A stretch of 59,662 nt of DNA from Desmonostoc vinosum HA7617-LM4. Its GTDB lineage: Bacteria > Cyanobacteriota > Cyanobacteriia > Cyanobacteriales > Nostocaceae. The stretch lies in contig JAHHHC010000036.1 in NCBI GenBank assembly GCA_019359515.1, positions 1 to 59,662 on the forward strand, written 5' to 3'. Below, in pieces: positions 23,467 to 32,592 of this stretch. The notes beneath the pieces are model-generated. The model saw nothing but the letters and a program-made list of their open reading frames with translations, did no database searches and was not told the DNA's origin. Position 1 is the first letter of the stretch. The number at the start of each line of letters is the position of its first letter. Position numbers and translations under genes: made by a program.

Positions 23467-26439
23467 TTATTTAACCCTAGCGCGGAAGCGAATAAAACCA
23501 TAAGAATTGGCTGGCTTGTTGGTTTGAGTAGCTGCGGGTAAATTAGGTAAATCTGGATTTCGTGTGACATTCACGAACACAGCGCCATTGGTGTTGGAAC
23601 CACAGGATAACGGTGTGTCTGGGTCATTGACAGGATAAAAACGCCCGCGATCGCTTGTATCTTGTATATTACTTAGGTAAACCGTAGGGGTATTAGAACT
23701 AAACCCCAATGCAATACCTTGGTCTGATTTTGGTAAACCACCGTCGGATGGCGTATTACCATTAAAAGCAATAGGGATAAAAGTACTATTACTAGGAACT
23801 AAGTCACAGAATTTCACGTTAGTAGCACTACTCGCACCCTTAGATAGAAAATAAATAGTGTATTCCAACTCATCCCCCGGCTTAACAGTGCCAGCATTGA
23901 TCAATCCCCGCAAGTAACCAGCAGGCCAGATAGAATCATTATCATCACCTGCATAGGGTTCTGGTACATAGTTAGCAGCGCTAGTAGGAACACTACTCAG
24001 ACCATCCACAATATCAGTTAAGTCTTGGTTGTTAATGCGGGTGATGCGTTTTACTAACAGCAACTTGGCACTAGCAGCAGTAGCACCGTTATTATTCTCG
24101 CCGACGCTAGTCACACGACCCGTAATAGTATCAGTGTCTCTAGTTGGCAGGTAGTTTGGACAGCGTGTACTGGCGTTTCCGCTGGTGCTGGCTTCCCAGC
24201 AAGCACTAGTATTAGTATCTTGACCATTAGGGGTCAAGCTAATCGATTGACCATTGCTAGCCCCAACGAGAGAAGCCTGATAAGTATTATTCCAGAGATT
24301 CAGCACACTTGCGGGAGGCGTGTTAATCTCGTTAGCACTGCCATAGGCTACATAGTCAATAATTTTATCTTGATTATCGTACAGCCAGATATCATCACCC
24401 AAGTTGTTGAGTTTGGGAGTTTGTCGCAACCAAGCTTGAAAAGCGGCGGCTGTGGCTTGATGATTAGTGTTGTTATCGCCAATCCAAATTACTGCATATT
24501 GCCCTGGTTGTAAAATTGTGCCGTTAGGGAATGTATAAGTAAAACCGTTAGTATTATCGTTATCACTAGCAGTTAGGTGTCCATCTGCTAACTTAACACC
24601 ACTTAAATCTACAGCTGAAGAAGAAGCATTATAAATTTCAATAAACTCATCGTTAGCGCTGCTAGTAGTACCCGTTTCGCTATACAAAACTTCGTTAATG
24701 ATGATTTTGCCGGCGTTGGTGGAAACTGCATCAACAATATTAAATGGAGTTGGTTCAGTTTGACCAGGATAATAAGTCCATAAATCTAGTCCTTTGGTAT
24801 CTCCAAAAGAGCCGTTGCATGATGTCCCGGCGTTACCAGCGTTACCAGATTGACCAAACTTCCTGTCATTGCTGGCGGTGTCAAAACCGTTAATTGGGTC
24901 GCTGAAGGCTGGGTTTGGTGGATTGATACCACAGAGTACTTGCCCAGCAATACCGATTTGAGTACCACCGATAGTTTTATAAGCGCGATCGTCATAGAAT
25001 CCTCTAGTATTGCCTATAGGATTAGTAGCATTCAGCATTGTAATGGTAGGGCCGCCAGTAAAATTGTTTTCTGCATCCAGTAAGGGAAAGTGATATTCAC
25101 CTCCAAAAGTTCGGACGCGGACTTTGTAATCACTGGCAACTGGGAAAAAATTGTTACTGTTATCTTTACCATCCCAATTAACCGTTTGTGATCCCGTTGT
25201 GGTCATAACCCCTCGCAAAATACGGTTTTGTGAATTGCTGGGATCAAAATTGCTGCCATCTCGGCTGATAATTAGTTCGTAAGTACCTGTAACATTGCTG
25301 CCAAAGCTAAAAGTACCACCCGTACCGTAAGTACTGTTATTTCCTGTCACTGTGCCGTTGAACTGTAAGTTATTAATAACAGGAATAATTGGGTTAATGG
25401 GAGTACCAGTTGCTTCTAAAGTACCATCTTGTTTGTAACGTTCAACGTATGGAAGTACGTTGGCGTCAATGGGGTTAAAAAAGGTAGCGTATTGAGGACG
25501 AGCTAAACTAACACTACCTTCCAAGCTAGTCAGCTGACTACTCGAGCCTAATACGTCGTGGTAGAGAGGCGTTTTACCATCACTGTCAAAAAAGCCAGCT
25601 TGATTACCATAGAGAGCGAATCCATTGGGATCAGTGCCTCTAAGTTCTACTTTGTATCGGAAGCCATCTGTAGTCACTGGATAGACCGAGAAATTCAGAT
25701 ATCGACCGTTATTACCAGTAAATAAAGCCAGATAATAGCTGAATAGCCGTCCGTTTATATCGGTTGTTGAAGTTTGATCACTACTCCTGACAGTTACATC
25801 CCAAGCTGCAACACTTGTTTTTTGTTCAGCATTAAAGTTGTTCCCACTACTCAAACCAATCTCACCAGTGGGAGTAGCATTTTCTGAAGAGTTATCTCCC
25901 AAAGGGCCATAGAAAACGATGTCATAAACTCCGGTGGATGGAGCTTGATAGTAGCAGGGAATGTAGCCGTTAGGATTGCCTCCACCAGAAATAGCGCGGG
26001 GGCCATTTAACTCTTGTTGGCGAGTTGAGATAAAGCCTCGTCCAGCTTGAGAAGTACAGATAAAATCTGGTGTGTTGGGAACAGTTTCACTACCAATACT
26101 GCCACTTACACGACCAGGATTATAAACGCGGATGTTACCATTATCGACCCCAACTGCGCTGGAACCCAAAAGAATATACTCATCTTTATTGGCAAAGACC
26201 TTAAGCAGGGTACGCCGCAAAATGAGATTACCATACTTATCAGTACGCCAATCGATGTTAGCTCTGTTACTGTTGGCAGGAGCGCTACTTGGGTATAGTG
26301 TGCGACTGCCTTCCGCCTGAGCAACTTGTATGCCAGAACTCAGGGCGCATAATGAGAGAGCAAGGCTACTTAGTAGTTTTTTATAGCGGTTGAGGGGGTT
26401 GTGATTGACCGCTAAAAGACATTTTAACAGTAGACTCAT
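23467..26439 (-). CDS. Exported lamin-tail / DUF11-like surface protein
   Basis: A 990-residue predicted surface or extracellular protein. The N-terminus has a basic stretch and hydrophobic core ending in GIQVAQAEG, a signal peptide with cleavage near residue 43. Region 370-450 has an FlgD-like Ig pattern (VTGTYELIISRDGSNF, TVNWDGKDNSNN). Residues about 575-750 resemble a lamin-tail domain (IIINEVLYSE, NDEFIEIYNAS, LQPGQYAVIWIGDN). The C-terminal ~180 residues resemble a DUF11 unit (GDELEYTIYFLSKGASSATNVKFCDLVPSNSTF). It is the last gene of the five-gene minus-strand cluster, 137 bases after the barrel gene, so it may have its own promoter. No catalytic motif is seen; adhesion or envelope structure is inferred. 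Confidence 0.75.
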   Translation of the reverse strand: MSLLLKCLLAVNHNPLNRYKKLLSSLALSLCALSSGIQVAQAEGSRTLYPSSAPANSNRANIDWRTDKYGNLILRRTLLKVFANKDEYILLGSSAVGVDNGNIRVYNPGRVSGSIGSETVPNTPDFICTSQAGRGFISTRQQELNGPRAISGGGNPNGYIPCYYQAPSTGVYDIVFYGPLGDNSSENATPTGEIGLSSGNNFNAEQKTSVAAWDVTVRSSDQTSTTDINGRLFSYYLALFTGNNGRYLNFSVYPVTTDGFRYKVELRGTDPNGFALYGNQAGFFDSDGKTPLYHDVLGSSSQLTSLEGSVSLARPQYATFFNPIDANVLPYVERYKQDGTLEATGTPINPIIPVINNLQFNGTVTGNNSTYGTGGTFSFGSNVTGTYELIISRDGSNFDPSNSQNRILRGVMTTTGSQTVNWDGKDNSNNFFPVASDYKVRVRTFGGEYHFPLLDAENNFTGGPTITMLNATNPIGNTRGFYDDRAYKTIGGTQIGIAGQVLCGINPPNPAFSDPINGFDTASNDRKFGQSGNAGNAGTSCNGSFGDTKGLDLWTYYPGQTEPTPFNIVDAVSTNAGKIIINEVLYSETGTTSSANDEFIEIYNASSSAVDLSGVKLADGHLTASDNDNTNGFTYTFPNGTILQPGQYAVIWIGDNNTNHQATAAAFQAWLRQTPKLNNLGDDIWLYDNQDKIIDYVAYGSANEINTPPASVLNLWNNTYQASLVGASNGQSISLTPNGQDTNTSACWEASTSGNASTRCPNYLPTRDTDTITGRVTSVGENNNGATAASAKLLLVKRITRINNQDLTDIVDGLSSVPTSAANYVPEPYAGDDNDSIWPAGYLRGLINAGTVKPGDELEYTIYFLSKGASSATNVKFCDLVPSNSTFIPIAFNGNTPSDGGLPKSDQGIALGFSSNTPTVYLSNIQDTSDRGRFYPVNDPDTPLSCGSNTNGAVFVNVTRNPDLPNLPAATQTNKPANSYGFIRFRARVK

Positions 26440-26576
26440 TGATGCTTTACTAGCTCCTGATTTTGATTGGATAACAGCGATCGCACTACCACATTCTTAA
26501 ATTCTTTGTTCTCTAGGTTGCCCAATGTATCCGCAAATCTACCATGTTGATTAAGTGATGTCATATATTTAATTCC

Positions 26577-29500
26577 TCAATTTCTACCCAATGTTGCATT
26601 CTTGAGTCTATTTACTAAAGTTGTGGATTGTTGTGGCGGTGGTAAAGCTTTTTGCTGTCCAAAACCGTCGAATAATTCATTAAGTTTGAGGGTTAAACCC
26701 AAATATGGCCCACCTGCTGAGCGCGTGCCAGAGAAATCTCGATCATCAACATTACCAAAGGCATATCCAGCAGCAAGGCGCAGATTCGGCGTGAGATAGT
26801 ACCCTGACTCGACAACAAAGCCCGTCTCTGTATAGTTAGATTGACCAATCCAACGGGCTTCACCGACTAAATCCATGCTGTAGCCCAAGCGGTAGGTAGC
26901 TCGGAGTTGTGCCAGATTAACCATACTTGTGCCGACTAAATCGTTAGCTAAGTATGAGGTACTGTTACGCAGAGCATACTTACCGTAGAATTCCCATTGC
27001 CAATTGGGGGCATAGATAGCTTCTAAAGCAAAGGTATGGTCTTCAGAACCTGTACCACTACCTAATAAAATCGTGTCTGGGATAGTGGCTGGATTTTGGC
27101 GATATTCGTAACGCAATAAAGCATTAAATTGATCGTTGTTGGGGTCGCGGTAAGCTAAACCCAGTTTGAGATTGGCAGTATCTCCCAATCCCGAAAACTT
27201 CTGGTTGGCGGAGTTGGCTTGTTGATAACGTACCAAGGCTGTGAGGGCTGGAGAGATTTTACCTGTAGCCGCAGCGGAAATTACCGTGTTAGAACCACTA
27301 GATGAGGAGCGATACTCGTAACGAGCGCTAGCTTGAAACTGCGGATTATCAGAATATTCCAGCCCAACGCTGTAGCTATCGCCACCCTCAAACCCGATCG
27401 CCGATGCAGCTTGACCATAAGCGTAGGGTTGAGCATATTGTTGACCTGTGGCAGTCCGTCCGAAGAAGCCGCCAAATACATGTTCATACGCCAGGTTGAG
27501 CCGTAATCCACGAGCAATCATCCAGCGATTATTCAAACCTATTGCCCCTTGAGTAGTTAGTTCGTTAGCACCACCCAAAATCGAATAACGACCACTTAAG
27601 ATAGTATCCGAGCCAAGTTTGTGTTCGCCATTCACACTTAAACTAGTGATAGAGTTACCATCAAACTGACCGCGAGTATAAAATTGTTGAGCTAAACTAA
27701 CATTTATACCGGGAATTACTGCCCAATTCAACCCCAAGATAGTACGGTCTGGGTAAATAGAATCAACCTCAGAAGAGAGAGTTAATTCATTTTGGGCTTG
27801 GAAAGTAAGATTTTTAGCTAGGGGATACGTAAAACGCGATCGCAATTGATCAGAATTAGTAGTTAATGCATTCACTGCGATACGGTCATCTCGATCACGG
27901 TGAATCCAATCTAAATCGACAGTGGCTTTACCAAAACGTTGTTGAATCCCAGCAGTAATTGTTGTCAGAGAATTATCGACCTTACTACCCGGTACAGCTT
28001 GCGATCGCGGTGTAAATAGTTCTTCAAAAGTATCTAGGGGTTGGGGTGCAATACCAAAATTGTCTTCGTGGTCATATTGCACTCTGACATTAGTACTGGA
28101 AGTGAGCTTACCTATTAACTGCGCCCCATAGCGGGTTTGTCCAGGGACAAAACTGATAGTGGCATTGTTGGCAAAGCCTGTATCCGCAAAGCGATAATAA
28201 GCACGTCCTTGAATACCGTCAGTAATCTGTCCTTCAGCTTCCAAACGATAAGCATCACCATCAACCTCTCCCATCAGTTCCGAATCATTGGTGGAATGGG
28301 CATACTCTGCGATTAACTTACCCCTATTCCCTAAAGCGATTAGTGCATCTGCACCATAGAGTTGAAAATCACGCACCCCTTGATTTTCTTGGATATAAGT
28401 AGCTCCTAACCAACTTTCGTGGTTGAGTGTGCGAGAAAGATGATATTGCAGACGACCAGCAAAGATATTACTATCAGAGTCTTGGCTATCGTATTGATAG
28501 CTCACAATAATCCGACGTACTAACACTTGACCAAATTGATCGATATCAGTGCGGAGAATCGGTTCACGGAATATGAGAGTACCGCGATCGTAATCGATTT
28601 CGTAATCTGCCCCTCGGTCGAGCTGTTGACGTTGCAGCACAGTCCCAGGACGATTGAGTTCTTCTAACTCGACAAATACATTTTCACTACCTGGAACCAA
28701 TATCCGCCGCGACAGGAAGTAAAAGCCACTAGTGCCATCAGGAGCAATAGTATCGCGTTGAAACCCTTCTAGATGGTTGCCATAAAAACCCGTAACTTGC
28801 AGATTCTCCAAATTGTAGTTAGCTTTAAAGCCATGCAGTTGACGAGTGATAGCAGTAAATTGCTGCGATGAACGGGCGAACTCCTCACTGTTATAATCTC
28901 CCCACATAGCATAATCAGGGGCAGCCCCGGGAATGGGAGACGATCGCTCAAAACGTAGAAATACACTGTCAATCGAAGGGGCAAATACATCAACTTTAGA
29001 GCTATCGCCATAGACGGGGTAGTTTTGCTCACTGAATTGGTACGTCTTAAACAGACGATTATCACAGTTACAATCTTCGTTGAGGCTACGAGAACTATTG
29101 TATGCTCCAGTAAACAACCAATCCCCGATCGCACCTGTCGCAAATATCGCCGAATTGATATCTAATTGCGTACTTTCGTCCTGATCTGGACGCAGAAAAT
29201 CACGGAAACTCCCATAATAATTTGTGCCTCTGGCTCCCAAGCGCAAATCTATCACCCCAGTCACCAAACTAGGACGCAGTGCTGTTTCAAATTGCAGTTG
29301 GGTAAAGGCTTCTAAATTGTTAGCTGTTGCTTGGATTTGTACAGTTTGTGCTTTGATATGCGATCGCAAACTTGCGTTAAACTCCCCCTTACGCACCTCC
29401 ACTTGAAAACCGGGTTGCTCAGGTTTAAAATCTGTACCAACAAACTCCCCAGCAGTCGCCCTCAAAGTCACAACAGCATTTTGATCAGACCGATTCCCAT

Positions 29501-30191
29501 TCTTATCCAGCAATTGACCCCGGACTGTAGCCACAGAACGTCCATCAGCCGGGATACGAGACTCAACCGTCTCCAACTTCAATTGTTGCGCCGTCCCTCG
29601 TACCATCACACGCACCGTCACAGGCGGTTCAGTCCCTCCCACAACCTGTGCAGAGATACTATTATCACCTGCCATCAACGAAAGACCGTACCATGTCTGC
29701 GTTATCAAATTGGTGCTAGTATCAGTTTCCGTCTTGCCCATCAACGAAGAATCCACCAACTTCCCATTCACCCGCAATTCCACCCGATTACCAACAGGAA
29801 ATTGCAAAATCACCGTAGTCGCTGGCACATCCAGAACAGCATCAGGCATTGGAGCGAGGATTTTCAGAGGAGATGAGGCAGTAACTTGCTCTTGAGCTTG
29901 AGCAGTAATTATTGTACGTGAACTTCTAAATAATTCAGCGGTTGGTTGAAATCCTTGTGCAGCAGTTTCAATGTCACTTTCAAATCTTACCTTTGCGTCT
30001 TTGCGCCTTTGCGTGAGACATTCACCCCCAAATTCAGCAACGCTAGAATTTAGACCCACACAAGAAACCAGTGTTTGCTCTACAGATTCAGCCCTGACCA
30101 CAGCAGAGTATAAAACCAGACTCAATCCCCCTGTAACTATCCCGATCAACCTCAAATTAAAAATAGTTGCATAATCCAGTCTGGGATTCAT
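26577..30191 (-). CDS. Large outer-membrane beta-barrel protein with Ig-like N-terminal domains
   Basis: A 1204-residue protein. The N-terminal hydrophobic segment (about 12-33) is a signal sequence. Residues 35-65 contain an odd insert, GGECLTQRRKDAKVRFES, encoded by a dispersed repeat. Residues about 105-205 form a Big-like beta domain (SPLKILAPMPDAVLDVPATT). Residues 210-300 resemble invasin-type Big_1 (IPADGRSVATVRGQLLDKNGN). From about 310 to the end, alternating amphipathic strands (YRLGYSMDLVGEARWIGQSN, YYLTPNLRLAAGYAFGNVDD) indicate a large barrel. The start overlaps the stop of the 510-residue gene by ATGA, implying coupled translation. The barrel may anchor or export its neighbours; this is inference. 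Confidence 0.75.
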   Translation of the reverse strand: MNPRLDYATIFNLRLIGIVTGGLSLVLYSAVVRAESVEQTLVSCVGLNSSVAEFGGECLTQRRKDAKVRFESDIETAAQGFQPTAELFRSSRTIITAQAQEQVTASSPLKILAPMPDAVLDVPATTVILQFPVGNRVELRVNGKLVDSSLMGKTETDTSTNLITQTWYGLSLMAGDNSISAQVVGGTEPPVTVRVMVRGTAQQLKLETVESRIPADGRSVATVRGQLLDKNGNRSDQNAVVTLRATAGEFVGTDFKPEQPGFQVEVRKGEFNASLRSHIKAQTVQIQATANNLEAFTQLQFETALRPSLVTGVIDLRLGARGTNYYGSFRDFLRPDQDESTQLDINSAIFATGAIGDWLFTGAYNSSRSLNEDCNCDNRLFKTYQFSEQNYPVYGDSSKVDVFAPSIDSVFLRFERSSPIPGAAPDYAMWGDYNSEEFARSSQQFTAITRQLHGFKANYNLENLQVTGFYGNHLEGFQRDTIAPDGTSGFYFLSRRILVPGSENVFVELEELNRPGTVLQRQQLDRGADYEIDYDRGTLIFREPILRTDIDQFGQVLVRRIIVSYQYDSQDSDSNIFAGRLQYHLSRTLNHESWLGATYIQENQGVRDFQLYGADALIALGNRGKLIAEYAHSTNDSELMGEVDGDAYRLEAEGQITDGIQGRAYYRFADTGFANNATISFVPGQTRYGAQLIGKLTSSTNVRVQYDHEDNFGIAPQPLDTFEELFTPRSQAVPGSKVDNSLTTITAGIQQRFGKATVDLDWIHRDRDDRIAVNALTTNSDQLRSRFTYPLAKNLTFQAQNELTLSSEVDSIYPDRTILGLNWAVIPGINVSLAQQFYTRGQFDGNSITSLSVNGEHKLGSDTILSGRYSILGGANELTTQGAIGLNNRWMIARGLRLNLAYEHVFGGFFGRTATGQQYAQPYAYGQAASAIGFEGGDSYSVGLEYSDNPQFQASARYEYRSSSSGSNTVISAAATGKISPALTALVRYQQANSANQKFSGLGDTANLKLGLAYRDPNNDQFNALLRYEYRQNPATIPDTILLGSGTGSEDHTFALEAIYAPNWQWEFYGKYALRNSTSYLANDLVGTSMVNLAQLRATYRLGYSMDLVGEARWIGQSNYTETGFVVESGYYLTPNLRLAAGYAFGNVDDRDFSGTRSAGGPYLGLTLKLNELFDGFGQQKALPPPQQSTTLVNRLKNATLGRN

Positions 30192-31720
30192 TTTTTCACT
30201 GGCTCCACAGAGGTAGGCGTGACTGCAAAATTCATCCGTACCAACCCCCCAGGTGACAAACGCACCAAACGAGATAAACTATTGCGTTCCCGAAACTTTC
30301 GATTAGGAGCGATCGCATAACCAGGAACACTACTCAGGTCTAATACACCCGTATGACTTCCAGGCAAAACATTAGCCACAGAAAACAAACCCTTAGGATC
30401 AGTAGTAATCCGGTTGCCATCCTCCAGAAAAATCACCGCATTCGGTACTCCCGGTTCACCAGGTTGCTGTTCACCATCAAAATTTTTATCAACAAACACC
30501 CGGCCGATAATCGTGCCGCAGTCAGAGACAATTCCGGGACGAATTTTTAATTGGTGTGTTGCCGGGCCATCCTTAGCGCCAAACAGGTTGTCAACCCTTT
30601 GAGCATTGGCGATCGCACTATTGCGACCATTACCACGCAAAGCATCGCTCGTCAGCTGCGCCGCATAGGCAATATTTAAGACTTTTTCCGTAGGTATAGT
30701 TGCATCTGTACGGAATATTACCGTATTTCCACTGCGTTCAGAAGTCACCGTCACTGATTGACCATCTATCTCTCCCCGCACAGAGTTAGCTAAAAACCGG
30801 AATCCTAAAGGTAAATTATCCGTGACAACCACATTTGTTAAACCGACATCAGTCAAATTTTTGACCGATAAGCGATAGATGATCGTATCTCCAGGTTCAG
30901 CGGTGGCGCGATCGCCTGTTTTAATAATCTGCACCTGATTGGGTGGACACATATTTGTAGTCAGTTCAAAAGCTAATAAATTCAGTCCTATTACTTCTGC
31001 ATTAGGAACTGAAACAACTGTTGCCTCTACCGTAGTTTCACCTGTAATTGATATAGGTTGACCATCTAGAGAAGTTGCAATATAACGCACAACCTCATTA
31101 CCCACTGTGCCGCTACTATCAACGATTTGAATTTTGATCCTTCGCTGTTTGTAAATGGAGTTCGCCGGGGGATTAACCACAAAAATATAAATTTTCCCTG
31201 CATTTGTTTGACCCTTGCTCGGATCAAGCAGGAAATTGTATTGACCGGCAGGGTTATTCGTCAGGAAGTAGGGATTACTATTTTCAATATTTGGTTGGAT
31301 ACCACTAGGAACCTGATTATTTGGCACATCCGGCAACTCTGTGCGAGTCAGAGAAACCAAATTACCCAACTCTGTTCCTGTGCGATCGCCAGGGCTAGGT
31401 TCGTATATACTGACCGAAAAACCTGTATAATCAGGCAAGAGCGTACCTGCACAACCCAAAATCCTCCCAAATGGGTCAATTAATGAGTTAGTACTCAAAT
31501 TCAACCGACTAGAAATTCCTTCGTATCTATATCTACTATCTGGCTCTGTATATGTATAAGTAGCTTGATTGAAGATTTCTTTAACTTGTTGCGCTGTTGC
31601 TGGTTTAAGTATATTTATATACAAAGCACTTCCCAGCAGAAAAGTAGCTGTTAACCGTCGGCAACAGCCACCTTGAGAATTAATCCGCTTTTGTTTTTGA
31701 GGACGGCTCACTAAACACAT
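30188..31720 (-). CDS. Exported DUF11 / SdrD_B-like protein
   Basis: 510 residues. A signal sequence (LTATFLLGSALYINILKPATAQQ) precedes an N-terminal beta-rich region. A DUF11 unit follows (about 275-370: KTGDRATAEPGDTIIYRLSV, KNLTDVGLTNVVVTDNLPLG), then an SdrD_B/carboxypeptidase-regulatory-like unit (about 405-480: GRVFVDKNFDGEQQPGEPGV). The end, LSPGGLVRMNFAVTP, is the type of linker that in related large proteins leads straight into Big domains and a barrel, which is what the next gene encodes. The stop overlaps the next start by four bases. This suggests one ancestral protein divided in two, or two subunits made in fixed ratio. Confidence 0.75.
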   Translation of the reverse strand: MCLVSRPQKQKRINSQGGCCRRLTATFLLGSALYINILKPATAQQVKEIFNQATYTYTEPDSRYRYEGISSRLNLSTNSLIDPFGRILGCAGTLLPDYTGFSVSIYEPSPGDRTGTELGNLVSLTRTELPDVPNNQVPSGIQPNIENSNPYFLTNNPAGQYNFLLDPSKGQTNAGKIYIFVVNPPANSIYKQRRIKIQIVDSSGTVGNEVVRYIATSLDGQPISITGETTVEATVVSVPNAEVIGLNLLAFELTTNMCPPNQVQIIKTGDRATAEPGDTIIYRLSVKNLTDVGLTNVVVTDNLPLGFRFLANSVRGEIDGQSVTVTSERSGNTVIFRTDATIPTEKVLNIAYAAQLTSDALRGNGRNSAIANAQRVDNLFGAKDGPATHQLKIRPGIVSDCGTIIGRVFVDKNFDGEQQPGEPGVPNAVIFLEDGNRITTDPKGLFSVANVLPGSHTGVLDLSSVPGYAIAPNRKFRERNSLSRLVRLSPGGLVRMNFAVTPTSVEPVKK

Positions 31721-31792
31721 CTCCTGGACAGTTATCAGTTATCAGCGATTCAGTGATCAGTTATCAACACAAGTGACTGATCACTGATTTAA

Positions 31793-32347
31793 TCAGCGCA
31801 CTTGGGTTTGATAGATTGCTTTGACTGTCGTCTTTGCTGCTAATGATGGGATTTGTAAACGGATGTGAGTGTAAACACTGGCTGGTGCTGGTTTAATTTC
31901 TACTTTGCCGTTGGGGAGAGTAACTTTAAGGGTGGGATTTTCAACAAAATTGCGTCCGCCATCAATGCTGTAGGTAATTTTGGCATCATTGCTAGCATTG
32001 GCAGATTGCAAGACGTACATCATTCCTTGGGGAATGGGTTGATTGAGAGTTAAATTTTTGATTGGGCGATCGCTTTTATTTACACCAATTAAGGTATAAC
32101 GCAACACATCTTTTGGTTGTACTACGGCTTTACCTTGCAGTGGTTGCCAGCTAAGTTGTTGTTTACCTTGCTGATTTTGAGTTACAACTTGCTTTTCAGC
32201 CTCCAGCCGTAACTGCAACTGCGGTTGAGGTTTGATATTTTGAGCAACAGCAATTGGAGAGTGCGAAATTCCCGACACGAAACCAACAAAAGGAACTGTG
32301 GCGATGAAAGCCAACACACCGACACTTGCAATAGAAACCCGATTCAT
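31793..32347 (-). CDS. Small exported DUF11-like protein
   Basis: The start chosen is ATG 32347 (MNRVSIASVGVLAF), with AGAGGTTG eleven bases upstream; the longer frame from 32446 adds 33 residues without a ribosome binding site. The result is 184 residues: a signal peptide (cleavage near PIAVAQ, about residue 36), a Gln-rich linker, and a single DUF11-like domain (VQPKDVLRYTLIGVNKSDRP, NLTLNQPIPQGMMYV, YSIDGGRNFVENP). It sits between the 851- and 510-residue genes of the surface cluster. It is probably a minor surface component or an assembly partner of the barrel; no direct evidence. Confidence 0.75.
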   Translation of the reverse strand: MNRVSIASVGVLAFIATVPFVGFVSGISHSPIAVAQNIKPQPQLQLRLEAEKQVVTQNQQGKQQLSWQPLQGKAVVQPKDVLRYTLIGVNKSDRPIKNLTLNQPIPQGMMYVLQSANASNDAKITYSIDGGRNFVENPTLKVTLPNGKVEIKPAPASVYTHIRLQIPSLAAKTTVKAIYQTQVR

Positions 32348-32489
32348 AATAGACAACCTCTGAAACTGTAATTGCTGATTGATAAGTAATTGCACAAAAT
32401 TAAATTTATTGGTGTAGGGAGGGAACTCCGCGTCCCCCTTCCCCAAGTCTTTGTGTCAGACTCAACCCAGTAATTTTGGGTTGCCAGAG

Positions 32490-32592
32490 TAAGCTAAAAA
32501 ACATCTAAATTACATAATCAAATTAAATAAAACTCTTGTGGGGTGGGCATCTTGCCCGCCCTAATTATGCAAGTTATATGTGGAACAGCTTA
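32490..32592. mobile_element. 103-bp MITE-like element, copy 2
   Basis: Identical to 5659-5761 except for two substitutions near the right end. It lies in the same orientation, between the first two genes of the surface operon, and its last base directly abuts the TAG stop codon of the 851-residue gene. Confidence 0.85.

Noticed and set aside
26602-26799. Antisense frames in the surface genes (also 29331-29876 and 31127-31483)
   Set aside because: Shadows of long, well-supported genes on the minus strand.
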